Notes: a model not told the origin generated them from the sequence alone. Positions 33,201 to 43,268 are shown, numbered from the stretch's first letter. The stretch: 64,000 nucleotides of DNA from Mucilaginibacter sp. Bleaf8 (GCF_018390515.1 NZ_JAHBBK010000005.1:62001-126000), one strand, 5' to 3'. Translations and numbers: made by a program.

Positions 33201-34793
33201 TTACCTCAGCGCCTCAACCGCTTTTGCTACCGTGGTATCACTTTGATTTAGTATCCGGTAGTAAACTTCGTTACCCCATTTAAAGCGGGCAGCATGGGCT
33301 TTAAGTAATAGCTTGATGTAGTTTTTAGACTGGGCTATCTCGTGCGAGTCCATTTCACGTAATGCGCCGGAGGCATAAATAATAAAACGGGTAAACTCGT
33401 CTTCGCTTACTGCATAATTTTGCGCAAAGTCTGTGGCACTGCTGTAATTCTTCAACACAGCCTGCATCCGGTCAATGGCATAACCGCTAAAAAGCGCGTT
33501 ACGGGCAAGTTCATGCACCAGCATGCAATTAAGTGCAGCATCTTCGGGCACAAAAATGTCGGGCATTATACCACCGCCACCATACACCTTTTTACCCGAT
33601 GTAGTATGATAAGGCACTGATGTATTAAAAACGCTGTCATCCAGATTATTTTCGGCCGTATATAACTCCCCTTTCTGTAAACGATCGGTCAGTTCATTGC
33701 GGTAATTTTCGGTACCGGCTTTATATGATTTTTGAATACTGCGGCCTGATGGCGTAAAGTAACGGGCTACTGTAAGGTTTAACGCTGATCCATCCTCAAA
33801 CTCAAACTGCTCCTGCACTAGGCCCTTACCAAATGAGCGTCGGCCAATAATCACGGCACGATCCAGATCCTGCAGTGCGCCTGCCAATATTTCGCTTGCC
33901 GAAGCCGAATGCTCATCGATCAGTACCGCCAGCTTGCCTTGCTCAAACACACCCGAATCGGTGGCAAAGTAATCGGTACGAGGTTCATGCAATCCCTGGG
34001 TATAAACAATCAGTTTGCCTTTAGGCAAAAACTCGTCGGCCAGGGCTGTTGCCGTGTTCAGGTAACCGCCGCCATTGCCACGCAGATCAAGCACCAGCTT
34101 TTTCATGCCGGCTGCTTTCAGTTTTTCCAAAGCTGCACGGAAATCAATATCTGTAGCGGTACCAAACTTGCTGATTTTGATATAACCTATTTCGGGAGTG
34201 GTAAGGTAAGCTACATCCAGACTGCTCACACTGATGTGGCTGCGTTTAATACGGTAAGTTTTAATGCTTTTATCCGGCCATTGCACTATACCCAAGGTGA
34301 TATCAGTATCCGTTTTTCCACCAAAGGCTTCATTCACCCTGTCTTCAGTTAAGTGCGTGCCTGCAAAAGACTCGCCATTAACTTGTACTACACGGGCACC
34401 ATTGGGCAAACCGGCACGTGCAGCAGGGCTGCCGGGTAATACCTGGGTAATAAACAAGGTGTCGCGCAGTAATTGCGATTCAACACCAATACCGTCAAAA
34501 TTACCCTGCAGTTTATCGGCCAGGGTTTGCGCCTGCTGTTTGTGCAGGTAAACGGAGTGCGGGTCAAGCTTTTGGAGCAGGTTATTGATGGTAACACCTT
34601 CAACGCTGTCCACATTGATACTGTCCACATACTTTTTCTTAACCAGCTGCATCACCCGGTCCAGCTTATTTGACGTTCCGCCGGCAATATAATCGTCTTC
34701 AGAAAAACGGTTACTATTGATCAACAAACCGATAGCTACACCCGCAATCAATAACACCACCGACCTGAAGATAATAGCAGCTGTTTGTTTCAT
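33201..34793 (-). CDS. S41-family C-terminal processing peptidase
   Basis: 530 residues. An N-terminal membrane anchor or signal (AIIFRSVVLLIAGVAIGLLI), PDZ domain at about 90-170 (LPGSPAARAGLPNGARVVQVNG), then the peptidase core: KLVLDLRGNGGGYLNTATALA, IDEHSASASEILAGALQD with the serine, and RRSFGKGLVQEQFEF with the lysine. CtpA-type enzymes trim periplasmic proteins. The C-terminal 100 residues are helical and beyond the protease core. Convergent with lspA; a TATTTTTG box lies 13 bases upstream. Confidence 0.94.
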   Translation of the reverse strand: MKQTAAIIFRSVVLLIAGVAIGLLINSNRFSEDDYIAGGTSNKLDRVMQLVKKKYVDSINVDSVEGVTINNLLQKLDPHSVYLHKQQAQTLADKLQGNFDGIGVESQLLRDTLFITQVLPGSPAARAGLPNGARVVQVNGESFAGTHLTEDRVNEAFGGKTDTDITLGIVQWPDKSIKTYRIKRSHISVSSLDVAYLTTPEIGYIKISKFGTATDIDFRAALEKLKAAGMKKLVLDLRGNGGGYLNTATALADEFLPKGKLIVYTQGLHEPRTDYFATDSGVFEQGKLAVLIDEHSASASEILAGALQDLDRAVIIGRRSFGKGLVQEQFEFEDGSALNLTVARYFTPSGRSIQKSYKAGTENYRNELTDRLQKGELYTAENNLDDSVFNTSVPYHTTSGKKVYGGGGIMPDIFVPEDAALNCMLVHELARNALFSGYAIDRMQAVLKNYSSATDFAQNYAVSEDEFTRFIIYASGALREMDSHEIAQSKNYIKLLLKAHAARFKWGNEVYYRILNQSDTTVAKAVEALR

Positions 34794-34806
34794 ATAACCC
34801 TTGCTA

Positions 34807-34814
34807 CAAAAATA
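34807..34814 (-). promoter_or_regulatory. -7 element of the S41 peptidase gene
   Basis: Minus-strand TATTTTTG, exact, 13 bases before the ATG; no good -33. Confidence 0.4.
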
Positions 34815-34889
34815 AACATTTGATTATGCAACAGGTTCTTGTTGTTGAAGGTTTTTTAACGAATTTTGTTACCGATTTGTAATAATAAA

Positions 34890-35696
34890 ATGGACTATAC
34901 CACCGAAAAAGAATCCCAATACGCCAACCTGGATCAAATGCCTGTTGCCGAGATACTGCAACACATTAATAATGAAGATAAAACCGTACCCAATGCAGTT
35001 GAAAAGGCACTGCCGCAGATAGAAAAGCTGGCATTAGCCGTAACCGAAAAAATGCGTGCCGGTGGCCGGTTGTTTTACATAGGTGCGGGTACCAGTGGCC
35101 GTTTGGGCGTGGTTGACGCATCAGAATGCCCGCCTACTTTCGGCGTACCGTTTGATTGGGTGGTGGGCATAATTGCCGGTGGCGATGGTGCCATACGCAA
35201 AGCCGTAGAAAACGCCGAGGATGATGATCAGCAGGCCTGGCTTGATTTGCAGGCTTATAATATTACCGCTAAAGATGTGGTGGTAGGATTGGCGGCATCA
35301 GGCCGTACGCCCTATGTAATAGGCGGTTTGCAGCAAGCCAATGCACATGGCCTGGTTACCGGCTGCGTGGTTTGCAATGCAGGCAGCCCGGTTGCTGCCG
35401 AGGCCCAGTACCCGGTTGAAGTAGTTACCGGACCTGAGTTTTTAACCGGGTCTACCCGTATGAAAGCTGGTACCGGCCAAAAGCTGGTGCTCAATATGCT
35501 TACTACCAGTGTAATGATACAACTGGGCCGGGTAAAGGGTAATAAAATGGTGGATATGCAGTTAACTAATCATAAGCTGGTTGACCGCGGCACCCGCATG
35601 GTAATGCAGGAAATTGGCGTTGACGAACAAACCGCTGCCGAATTGCTTACCACACATGGAAGCGTACGTAAAGCGGTTGAGGCTTACAGCAAATAA
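34890..35696 (+). CDS. murQ: N-acetylmuramic acid 6-phosphate etherase
   Basis: 268 residues from ATG 34890 (the TTG at 34866 adds an unconserved stretch). Splits MurNAc-6P into GlcNAc-6P and D-lactate during peptidoglycan recycling. SIS domain with RLFYIGAGTSGRLGVVDASE and CPPTFGVPF, then GLAASGRTPYVIGGL, FLTGSTRMKAGTGQKLVLNM. A little shorter than the 300-residue enterobacterial protein, with a reduced C-terminal helical part. No murP or anhydro-MurNAc kinase is nearby. Confidence 0.95.
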   Translation: MDYTTEKESQYANLDQMPVAEILQHINNEDKTVPNAVEKALPQIEKLALAVTEKMRAGGRLFYIGAGTSGRLGVVDASECPPTFGVPFDWVVGIIAGGDGAIRKAVENAEDDDQQAWLDLQAYNITAKDVVVGLAASGRTPYVIGGLQQANAHGLVTGCVVCNAGSPVAAEAQYPVEVVTGPEFLTGSTRMKAGTGQKLVLNMLTTSVMIQLGRVKGNKMVDMQLTNHKLVDRGTRMVMQEIGVDEQTAAELLTTHGSVRKAVEAYSK

Positions 35697-35829
35697 GACT
35701 ACTTTTTGCTGACAAGCAAACGTGCAGCCATTGTTGGAGATAAAGAAAAGTATCACTAAATTAGATAGGCAGTTATGCAGCTGCCCATTAATTATATATA
35801 AAAGCCTTTGAGAGGGGCCGGAGGGGGTT

Positions 35830-36396
35830 ATGCACGAGATAGAGCCATATTACAAGTGGAGGGATGATTACATTGCAGCGGAAGACGAATACTCGCCTTT
35901 TTATGCTACTGAGTACAATGAGTTTGAGTTTGATAAACAGGTTTACAACTATCTGTTGCACCCGCAGTGGGATTCGTTCGGCTCCAATACGCTGTACCTG
36001 AAAGTTTTATTTGCCGATTACGATCACGGTTATGTGATCATTGAGTTTATAGGCGAATGGAATGATGCCATCAATAATGATATTATGCTGCTTAAGCGCG
36101 AAATCATGGAGCTGATGATTGACCAAGGCATCAACAAATTTATTTTGATTGGCGAAAATGTGCTCAACTACCACTCATCTGACGATTGTTATTATGAAGA
36201 GTGGTTTCAGGATGTGGAAGATGGCTGGATTGCGGGCGTCAATTTCCGTGAGCATGTGATCAACGAATTCAAGCAAAACAATATTGACTACTATATTAAC
36301 TTTGGCGGCGGGCTTGACGATTTGAGCTGGCGCACATTGAAGCCCTTACAGGTTTACAACCGTGTGGAAGAGCAATTAATGCGCAGACTGGCATAA
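35830..36396 (+). CDS. Conserved protein of unknown function, acidic and aromatic-rich
   Basis: 188 residues, no signal or membrane segment. Strongly acidic and rich in Tyr, Trp and Asn. The central part alternates beta strands and helices (LYLKVLFADYDHGYVIIEFIG, INNDIMLLKREIMELMIDQG, INKFILIGENVLNYHSS), suggesting a STAS/SpoIIAA-like or other small alpha/beta fold, but I recognise no family with certainty. Between murQ and the BI-1 family gene, 56 bp from the latter. A G-rich stretch (GAGGGGCCGGAGGGGG) precedes the ATG and may act as a ribosome binding site. Confidence 0.85.
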   Translation: MHEIEPYYKWRDDYIAAEDEYSPFYATEYNEFEFDKQVYNYLLHPQWDSFGSNTLYLKVLFADYDHGYVIIEFIGEWNDAINNDIMLLKREIMELMIDQGINKFILIGENVLNYHSSDDCYYEEWFQDVEDGWIAGVNFREHVINEFKQNNIDYYINFGGGLDDLSWRTLKPLQVYNRVEEQLMRRLA

Positions 36397-36452
36397 ACTA
36401 TTTGGGCTGAACAACGTCTAACTTATTAAACAACTTTTAACCTGATTTAAAA

Positions 36453-37178
36453 ATGGAAAATAGAAATTATGATTATGACCGTGTAATACAACTGGACGAT
36501 GAACGCAGCGCTTCGCGCAGGTTTATTGCCAATGTATTTTCATGGATGTTTCTGGCGCTGGGCATATCAGCCTTTTTTGCCTATATCTTTAGCCACGATG
36601 CGTCTTTGCTGCAATTACTGGTTAGCCCAACCGGCTTAACCGCTTTCGGCAAAATCGTGATGTTTGCACCACTGGCTTTTGTACTGGTTATGTCTTTCGG
36701 CATGAACCGTATCTCTTTCCCGGTGCTATCGCTGTTATTCATCGTTTTCGCGGCCGTAATGGGTATCAGCCTGAGCTTTATTTTGCTGGCGTTTACCGCA
36801 TCTTCTGTGTTAGGCGTTTTTATAACCACATCAGCCGTTTTTGGTATTATGGCTGTGGCGGGTTATACTACCAGCCAGGATCTGACTAAGTTTGGTTCAT
36901 TGATGATGATGGGCTTAATCGGTATTATCATTGCCTCTGTGGTAAACATGTGGCTGGCCAGCCCGGGCATTAGCCAGGCCATTACTTATATTGGCGTAGC
37001 CGTGTTTGTGGGCTTAACGGCTTATAAAGTACAAATGCTAAAGCGCATTGGTGCCGGATTAGAATATGGTGATGCTTCTGCTAAGAAGCTGGCTGTGATG
37101 GGCGGTATGTCTTTATACCTTACCTTTATCAACCTGTTCCTATCCTTATTAAGGATATTCGGTGGCCGCAGAAATTAA
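36453..37178 (+). CDS. Bax inhibitor-1/YccA family membrane protein
   Basis: 241 residues with seven predicted membrane helices from about 28 to 235. N-terminal cytosolic tail MENRNYDYDRVIQLDDERSA. Family features are FIANVFSWMFLALGISAFFAY, GMAVAGYTTSQDLTKFGSLM-like middle helices and a final helix VMGGMSLYLTFINLFLSLLR. BI-1 proteins act as pH-sensitive calcium leaks or protease modulators (YccA). Followed by a strong terminator, so the unit ends here. Confidence 0.93.
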   Translation: MENRNYDYDRVIQLDDERSASRRFIANVFSWMFLALGISAFFAYIFSHDASLLQLLVSPTGLTAFGKIVMFAPLAFVLVMSFGMNRISFPVLSLLFIVFAAVMGISLSFILLAFTASSVLGVFITTSAVFGIMAVAGYTTSQDLTKFGSLMMMGLIGIIIASVVNMWLASPGISQAITYIGVAVFVGLTAYKVQMLKRIGAGLEYGDASAKKLAVMGGMSLYLTFINLFLSLLRIFGGRRN

Positions 37179-37202
37179 GTAACTGTATAATAAACAATAA
37201 CG

Positions 37203-37230
37203 CAAAGGCCCTCCAAATGGAGGGCCTTTG
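37203..37230 (+). terminator. Terminator after the BI-1 family gene
   Basis: Perfect 12-bp stem CAAAGGCCCTCC/GGAGGGCCTTTG with AAAT loop. Confidence 0.85.
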
Positions 37231-37371
37231 TTGTTCCTGGCTAATCTATTTGTGCTCTAAATCACTTATCATCACTTGCGGGACAGTTTAACATTTTTCT
37301 ACCATATCCGGCAATGATGAGCATCAATTCCGTAACTGCTTTTCATCAATATGGGGCCCGCCAAAGCGGTA

Positions 37372-37379
37372 TACATTTG
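37372..37379 (+). promoter_or_regulatory. -7 element of the OmpW gene
   Basis: TACATTTG, exact, 25 bases before the ATG at 37405; -33 not resolved. Confidence 0.45.
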
Positions 37380-37404
37380 ATCCGTTAATCAACCCCAAAG
37401 TATT

Positions 37405-38094
37405 ATGAAAACCTTACGACTATTGGTATGCGCCCTGTTGTTACTGGCAGGCTTCACCGGTTTTGCACAACAAAAAAATGAATGGAATATACGCGTTCGG
37501 GCACTGGGCATTTTCCCGCAGGAGAGTGCTAACATCGGTGTTATCGGCGGTGATATCAACCTCAGCAACTCTTACATTCCCGAACTGGACTTTACTTACT
37601 TCTTTGCCAAAAACTTTTCGGCCGAGCTGATACTGGGTACATCCAAGCACAAAGTGAGCACCTCCGGCTCTAACCTGAGCCCCATTGGCGGCCCTGCATC
37701 TGCCGATGTAAACCTGGGCAAAGTATGGCTGCTGCCCCCAACCCTTACCTTGCAATACCACCTGCCTACCGGCACAGCCTTTAAACCCTACATTGGTGCA
37801 GGCGCCAACTATACCATTTTTTACAACGCCGACCATGGCCCGGTTGCACAAGGTATCGATTACAAAAACAAGTTTGCCTTTGCCAGCCAGTTGGGTATCG
37901 ATTATGATATCAGCAAAAAATTCTTCCTGAACGTGGATGTGAAAAAGATATTCCTATCAACCGATGTTACGGTTGATGCATCTAACCTTACACCATCAGG
38001 CAACCAGGCACTGGCACCTGTACTGCGCAACATCAACGCCGATGTTAAGATCAGACCCTGGGTAGTTGGCTTTGGTGTAGGCTACCGCTTATAA
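37405..38094 (+). CDS. OmpW-family outer membrane protein
   Basis: 229 residues. Signal peptide 1-21 (ending FTGFAQ), then an eight-stranded barrel with NIRVRALGIFPQES, IPELDFTYFFAKNFSAELILG, LPPTLTLQYHLP, FKPYIGAGANYTIF and the terminal WVVGFGVGYRL. OmpW proteins form small hydrophobic channels. Own promoter box and terminator; probably monocistronic. The class is clear, the transported molecule is not. Confidence 0.93.
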   Translation: MKTLRLLVCALLLLAGFTGFAQQKNEWNIRVRALGIFPQESANIGVIGGDINLSNSYIPELDFTYFFAKNFSAELILGTSKHKVSTSGSNLSPIGGPASADVNLGKVWLLPPTLTLQYHLPTGTAFKPYIGAGANYTIFYNADHGPVAQGIDYKNKFAFASQLGIDYDISKKFFLNVDVKKIFLSTDVTVDASNLTPSGNQALAPVLRNINADVKIRPWVVGFGVGYRL

Positions 38095-38137
38095 TTTATT
38101 ATTACCATTAAAATTTTTCATTCCGTTTAATCTTAGG

Positions 38138-38171
38138 CCGTATCATCCGCGATGGATGATGCGGTTTTTTT
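38138..38171 (+). terminator. OmpW gene terminator
   Basis: CCGTATCATCC/GGATGATGCGG stem (one mismatch) with GCGAT loop and seven T residues. Confidence 0.8.
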
Positions 38172-38217
38172 GCATTGCCATCACTGGAATATTTTACAGT
38201 ACTTATAAGTACACATA

Positions 38218-38249
38218 TTTGCATTTGACCGCCTTATTGTGCAAATTTG
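38218..38249 (+). promoter_or_regulatory. Promoter of the SAM riboswitch-metH transcript
   Basis: TTTG (38218-38221), 20-base spacer, CAAATTTG (38242-38249; one mismatch to TAnnTTTG). The predicted start falls at the first paired bases of the riboswitch, which supports it. Confidence 0.5.
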
Positions 38250-38254
38250 TAATG

Positions 38255-38366
38255 CTTATGGAGAAAGATGGAGGGACTGGACCCTGCGAAGTCTTGGCAA
38301 CCTGTGCTTACAAGGTGCTACATTCTACTTAAAGCCTGCCACTATGAAGGTTTTAAGACAGATAAG
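38255..38366 (+). ncRNA. SAM-I (S-box) riboswitch
   Basis: P1 is formed by CTTAT (38255-38259) and ATAAG (38362-38366). Conserved core words follow in order: GATGGAGGGACTGG, then CTTGGCAACCTG, AAGGTGCTACATTC, and AAGCCTGCC. It should bind S-adenosylmethionine and lower expression of metH and probably metF when SAM is abundant. A downstream hairpin without a clear T run may be the expression platform; the switch type (termination or translation) is not decided, since the start codon is about 160 bases away. Confidence 0.9.
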
Positions 38367-38415
38367 CGATGAAGTCAAATTCCTGTGAACCGACTTTTCG
38401 ATATAAGCCGTTTTA

Positions 38416-38518
38416 GTATCAAGTATTAAGTAACCAGTATCAGGATTTTTTTGATGCCATTTACTTTATAGCAACAGTATGAAGTTTGTCTTTATACTTG
38501 ATACTCACTACTTGATAC
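38416..38518. repeat. Inverted repeat element built of GTATCAAGTA words
   Basis: Left arm 38416-38441 and right arm 38494-38518 are inverted copies with 21 of 25 matching positions, around a 52-base centre with no coding potential. Each arm is itself a degenerate tandem of GTATCAA. The word recurs at 5941-5957. It lies between the riboswitch and metH, ending seven bases before the ATG. Confidence 0.7.
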
Positions 38519-38524
38519 GATCAA

Positions 38525-41500
38525 ATGGACATTAGAGAAGAACTACAAAAACGCATATTGATAATTGACGGCGCCATGGGTACCATGATACAGCGCTATC
38601 AGTTAACGGAGGAGGATTTTCGTGGCGAGCGTTTTAAAAATCACCCGTCGGACCTGAAAGGCAACAACGATTTGCTGAACATTACCCGGCCGGATGTGAT
38701 CAAAGCCATACATAAGGAATACCTGGAGGCCGGTGCCGATATTATTGAAACCAATACCTTCAGTACCCAGCGCATATCACTGGCCGATTACCACATGGAA
38801 GAGCTGGATTACGAGCTGAGCTATGAAGGTGCCCGCTTAGCCCGTGAAGCAGCCGATGAGTATAACCAACTAACGCCCGGTAAGCCCCGTTTTGTGGCCG
38901 GCGCTGTTGGCCCCACCAACCGTACGGCATCCATATCGCCCGATGTAAACGACCCGGGTTACCGCGCCGTAACCTTTGATATTCTGGCTGATGCTTATTA
39001 TGAGCAGGTACGCGGATTGGTTGACGGCGGCTCGGACGTATTATTGGTGGAAACCATTTTTGATACCCTGAACGCCAAGGCAGCCTTGTTTGCCATACAA
39101 CGTTATGCCCATGAATCGGGTAAGCACTTGCCTATCATGATTTCGGGGACTATTACCGATGCATCAGGTCGCACCCTATCAGGACAAACAGTAGAAGCTT
39201 TCTGGAATTCTATTTGCCATGCCAACCTGCTGTCAGTAGGTTTAAACTGTGCTTTGGGTGCAAAAGAAATGCGCCCTTACTTAGAGGAGCTTTCGGCAAA
39301 AGCCAACGTATTTATATCGGCCTACCCCAATGCCGGTTTACCGAACGAGTTTGGCGCCTATGATGAAACCCCGCACGAAACCGCCCACCAGGTAGATGAT
39401 TTTATGCAGGCCGGGTTAGTAAACATTGTGGGCGGTTGCTGTGGCACCACGCCCGATCATATTCGCTGCATTGCCGAACGCGCGGCCAAATATTCGCCGC
39501 GCGTTCGTCCGCAAGTAGAGCCTTACCTGCGCCTGAGCGGCTTAGAGGCCGTGACCATTACGCCCGAAAGCATCTTTGTGAACGTGGGCGAGCGTACCAA
39601 CATTACCGGTTCGCCCAAGTTTTCGAAACTGATTTTGGCCGAAGATTACGAGGCGGCCCTAACCGTTGCCCGCCAGCAGGTAGAAGGCGGCGCCCAGGTG
39701 ATTGACATCAATATGGATGAGGGTATGATTGATTCGGAAGCCGTCATGGTCAAATTCCTGAACCTGGTAGCCTCTGAACCTGATATTGCCAAACTGCCCA
39801 TCATGGTCGATTCTTCTAAATGGAGCGTGATTGAGGCAGGCTTGAAATGCCTGCAGGGTAAGGGCATTGTGAACTCGATTTCACTGAAAGAGGGTGAAGA
39901 CAAATTTAGAGAGTACGCTCGCAAAATATTAAGCTACGGCGCAGCCGTGGTAGTGATGGCCTTTGACGAGCAGGGCCAGGCCGATAACATGGAGCGCCGT
40001 ATCGAGATCTGTAAACGATCATACGATATATTGGTCAACGAAATCGGTTTCCCGCCACAGGACATCATTTTTGACCCGAATATATTAACGGTTGCCACCG
40101 GTTTAGAAGAGCATAATAACTATGCGGTTGACTTTATTGAAGCCACGCGGTGGATCAAGCAAAACCTGCCACTGGCCAAAGTAAGCGGCGGGGTAAGTAA
40201 TATCTCGTTCTCTTTCCGCGGCAACAATGTCGTGCGCGAGGCTATGCACTCAGCATTTTTATATCATGCCATTAAAGCCGGTATGGATATGGGTATTGTA
40301 AACGCCGGTATGCTGGAGGTTTATGAAGAAGTACCTAAAGAGCTGTTGGAAAGAGTGGAAGACGTGTTATTGAACCGCCGCCCGGATGCCACCGAACGAC
40401 TGGTAGAATTTGCCGAAACCGTAAAAGCCAAAGGCAAAGAAATAGTACGTGATGAAGCCTGGCGTAATGAACCGGTTGAAAAACGCCTTTCGCATGCATT
40501 GGTTAAAGGTATTGTAGAATACCTGGATGATGATGTGGAAGAGGCCCGCCAAAAGTATCCCCGCCCATTGGAGGTAATTGAAGGCCCATTAATGGACGGT
40601 ATGAACATCGTGGGCGATCTATTTGGCTCGGGTAAAATGTTTTTGCCACAGGTGGTAAAATCGGCCCGGGTTATGAAAAAAGCTGTGGCTTACCTGTTGC
40701 CGTTTATTGAAGAGGAAAAGCTACGGAATGCTGATGCCAGTCAGCGCAGCAATGCTGGCAAGGTACTAATGGCTACCGTGAAAGGCGACGTACACGATAT
40801 CGGCAAAAACATTGTAGGCGTGGTACTGGCCTGTAACAACTTCGAGGTGATTGATTTGGGCGTAATGGTGCCTGCACAGAAAATTATTGAAGAAGCTAAA
40901 AAGCAACAGGTAGATATTATTGGCCTGAGCGGCCTCATTACCCCGTCGCTGGATGAAATGGTACACTTTGCCAAAGAGATGGAACGTGAAGGCTTTACTA
41001 TTCCGCTGATTGTGGGTGGAGCTACAACCTCACGCATACATGCTGCGGTAAAAATTGCGCCTAACTACTCCGGCCCGGCCATTCACGTGCTGGATGCATC
41101 TCGGAGTGTAACGGTATGCAGCAATTTAATGAGCAAGGATGCACGCGATGGGTACATTCAATCCATAAAAGATGAGTATGCCAAAGCCCGCGAAGCGCAT
41201 ATGAACAAGCGGTCAGACAAGCGCTATGTATCTATTGATGACGCACGCGCTCAACGTTGCCAGATCAATCTGGATGGTGCTGTTCCGCCCAAACCTACCT
41301 TTACCGGTGTTAAGGTATTCGAAGCTTTCCCGTTGGAAGAGTTGGTTCCGTACATCGACTGGACACCGTTTTTCCATACCTGGGAGTTGCGCGGTAGCTA
41401 CCCCAAAATATTCGACGACAAAAACGTGGGGCAGGAAGCGCGTGAGTTGTTTGATAATGCCCAGGCATTGCTTAACCGTGTAATTAAAGAAAACCTGTTG

Positions 41501-42199
41501 CAGGCCAATGGCGTAATCGGTTTTTGGCCGGCCAACAGTGTGGGCGATGATATTGAACTATACAGCGACGAAAGCCGCACCCAGCTATTAAGCAAGATAC
41601 ATACCCTGCGCCAACAGGCCGAAAAAGCCGCCGGCGAACCTTACTATGCCCTGTCAGACTTTATTGCACCTAAAGATAGCGGCGTGGCCGATTACTTTGG
41701 CGGCTTTGCCGTAACAGCAGGTATTGGTTGCGACGAACTGGTGGCTCAGTTTGAAAAAGATCATGACGATTATAACAGCATTATGGCCAAAGCTATTGCC
41801 GACCGCCTGGCCGAAGCCTTTGCCGAAAAGATGCACGAACTGGTGCGCCGCGAGTATTGGGGATATGCCAAGGATGAACAGCTTACCAATCAGGATTTGA
41901 TTAAAGAGCAATACCAGGGCATTCGTCCGGCACCGGGTTACCCGGCCTGCCCGGACCATACCGAAAAAACAACCTTATTTGACTTGCTAAAAGCGCCGGA
42001 CCATGCCCACATGCACCTAACCGAAAGTTTGGCCATGTTACCGGCTGCCTCTGTTAGCGGGTTCTACTTCGCCCACCCGCAAGCCCGGTACTTTGGGTTA
42101 GGCAAAATTGGCAAAGATCAGATTGAGGATTATGCAAAGCGGAAAAATATGTCGGTTGAAACAGTAGAGCGATGGCTGAGCCCGAATCTGAATTATTAA
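38525..42199 (+). CDS. metH: Cobalamin-dependent methionine synthase, full length
   Basis: 1224 residues with all four modules: homocysteine domain (zinc cysteines about 240, and 305/306 in [10 protein letters not shown]), pterin domain ([16 protein letters not shown], about 350), cobalamin domain with [11 protein letters not shown] where His757 is the lower Co ligand, and AdoMet reactivation domain (about 900-1220, [15 protein letters not shown]). It methylates homocysteine using methyl-THF supplied by metF just downstream. Controlled by the SAM-I riboswitch. No cobalamin riboswitch is seen although B12 is needed. Confidence 0.98.
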   Translation: MDIREELQKRILIIDGAMGTMIQRYQLTEEDFRGERFKNHPSDLKGNNDLLNITRPDVIKAIHKEYLEAGADIIETNTFSTQRISLADYHMEELDYELSYEGARLAREAADEYNQLTPGKPRFVAGAVGPTNRTASISPDVNDPGYRAVTFDILADAYYEQVRGLVDGGSDVLLVETIFDTLNAKAALFAIQRYAHESGKHLPIMISGTITDASGRTLSGQTVEAFWNSICHANLLSVGLNCALGAKEMRPYLEELSAKANVFISAYPNAGLPNEFGAYDETPHETAHQVDDFMQAGLVNIVGGCCGTTPDHIRCIAERAAKYSPRVRPQVEPYLRLSGLEAVTITPESIFVNVGERTNITGSPKFSKLILAEDYEAALTVARQQVEGGAQVIDINMDEGMIDSEAVMVKFLNLVASEPDIAKLPIMVDSSKWSVIEAGLKCLQGKGIVNSISLKEGEDKFREYARKILSYGAAVVVMAFDEQGQADNMERRIEICKRSYDILVNEIGFPPQDIIFDPNILTVATGLEEHNNYAVDFIEATRWIKQNLPLAKVSGGVSNISFSFRGNNVVREAMHSAFLYHAIKAGMDMGIVNAGMLEVYEEVPKELLERVEDVLLNRRPDATERLVEFAETVKAKGKEIVRDEAWRNEPVEKRLSHALVKGIVEYLDDDVEEARQKYPRPLEVIEGPLMDGMNIVGDLFGSGKMFLPQVVKSARVMKKAVAYLLPFIEEEKLRNADASQRSNAGKVLMATVKGDVHDIGKNIVGVVLACNNFEVIDLGVMVPAQKIIEEAKKQQVDIIGLSGLITPSLDEMVHFAKEMEREGFTIPLIVGGATTSRIHAAVKIAPNYSGPAIHVLDASRSVTVCSNLMSKDARDGYIQSIKDEYAKAREAHMNKRSDKRYVSIDDARAQRCQINLDGAVPPKPTFTGVKVFEAFPLEELVPYIDWTPFFHTWELRGSYPKIFDDKNVGQEARELFDNAQALLNRVIKENLLQANGVIGFWPANSVGDDIELYSDESRTQLLSKIHTLRQQAEKAAGEPYYALSDFIAPKDSGVADYFGGFAVTAGIGCDELVAQFEKDHDDYNSIMAKAIADRLAEAFAEKMHELVRREYWGYAKDEQLTNQDLIKEQYQGIRPAPGYPACPDHTEKTTLFDLLKAPDHAHMHLTESLAMLPAASVSGFYFAHPQARYFGLGKIGKDQIEDYAKRKNMSVETVERWLSPNLNY

Positions 42200-42270
42200 G
42201 CAATAGCAAATTCAAAACAGGTAATATTTATATTCTTTTGTAAACCAATAGAGCCCCTTTAGGGACTACA

Positions 42271-43227
42271 ATGAAAATAACAGAGCACATCCAGAACGCA
42301 AAAGGTAAAACCCTTTTTTCATTCGAACTCTTGCCCCCCATCAAAGGGCAAAGTCTGCAGGGCATCTACAACGCCATTGATCCTTTAATGGAATTTAAAC
42401 CGCCGTTTATTGACGTAACCTCGTCACGTGAAGATCATGTGTACAAGGAGTTACCTAACGGCCTGCTCGAAAAGGTAACTTACCGTAAGCGCCCTGGTAC
42501 AGTAGCAGTGTGTGCGGCTATCATGAACAAGTATAAGGTTGATGCTGTGCCCCACTTGCTTTGCGGCGGTTTTACTAAAGAAGAAACCGAGTACGCGTTA
42601 ATAGACCTGCAATTTTTAGGTATTGACAATGTACTGGTATTGCGTGGCGATGCCCGCAAAACTGACCCCGGATTTATACCCACGCCCGGCGGCCACTGCT
42701 ACGCCACCGAATTGCTGGAGCAGGTAGCCAACATGAATAAAGGCATGTACCTGCACGAGTACCAGGATTCATCCATGAAAACCGACTTTTGCATTGGCGT
42801 GGCAGCCTATCCAGAAAAGCATTTTGAGGCACCTAACCTGAAAACCGATTTCAAATATTTGAAACAGAAGGCAGATGCCGGTGCCAACTTCATTGTAACC
42901 CAGATGTTTTTTGATAACAGCAAGTATAAAGCCTTTGTAAACCAATGCCGTGAAAACGGTATTAACATTCCAATTATACCGGGTTTAAAGCCGCTTACAA
43001 CAGCAAAGCAACTAATTAATCTGCCTAAAATATTCCATATCGATATCCCGGAAGATTTGTGCGATGCCGTGCATGCCTGCAAAAACGATAAAGAGGTAAA
43101 AGAAGTAGGCATTGAATGGATGATTAACCAATGTAAGGAGCTGGTTGATTTTGGCGTACCCGTATTGCACTTTTATACCATGGGTAATGCCGAACCTACC
43201 AAACGCATTGCACAGGCTATATTTTAA
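42271..43227 (+). CDS. metF: Methylenetetrahydrofolate reductase
   Basis: 318 residues. FAD enzyme reducing 5,10-methylene-THF to 5-methyl-THF. FSFELLPPIKG at the start has the catalytic Glu region, then FIDVTSSREDHV, NVLVLRGDARKTDPGF, FCIGVAAYPEKHFEAP and FIVTQMFFDNSKY. 71 bp after metH with no terminator, so probably in the riboswitch-controlled transcript. Gene order metH-metF matches the pathway order in reverse. Confidence 0.97.
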   Translation: MKITEHIQNAKGKTLFSFELLPPIKGQSLQGIYNAIDPLMEFKPPFIDVTSSREDHVYKELPNGLLEKVTYRKRPGTVAVCAAIMNKYKVDAVPHLLCGGFTKEETEYALIDLQFLGIDNVLVLRGDARKTDPGFIPTPGGHCYATELLEQVANMNKGMYLHEYQDSSMKTDFCIGVAAYPEKHFEAPNLKTDFKYLKQKADAGANFIVTQMFFDNSKYKAFVNQCRENGINIPIIPGLKPLTTAKQLINLPKIFHIDIPEDLCDAVHACKNDKEVKEVGIEWMINQCKELVDFGVPVLHFYTMGNAEPTKRIAQAIF

Positions 43228-43237
43228 TAGAATGCGG

Positions 43238-43268
43238 TTTACCAAACCGGCCGCTTATTGTATATTTG
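43238..43268 (+). promoter_or_regulatory. Promoter of the tandem paralogue cluster
   Basis: TTTA (43238-43241), 19-base spacer, TATATTTG (43261-43268, exact). The start codon at 43291 is 22 bases further on. A frame opening at TTG 43258 overlaps the box and is rejected. Confidence 0.6.

Larger units (their letters stand above)
38095..38524. other. 430-bp leader region ahead of metH
   Basis: In order: OmpW terminator, a near-consensus promoter, SAM-I riboswitch, a possible expression-platform hairpin (GAAGTC at about 38371-38376 with GACTTT at about 38392-38397), and a REP-like inverted repeat ending seven bases before the metH ATG. Each is listed separately. Confidence 0.7.

Noticed and set aside
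33909-34352. 147-codon plus-strand frame inside the S41 peptidase gene
   Set aside because: Overlaps a well-supported peptidase on the other strand and shows no independent features.
42200-42270. Independent promoter for metF
   Set aside because: The region contains TTCTTTTG but no TA at the required place, and no terminator separates it from metH; read-through is simpler.
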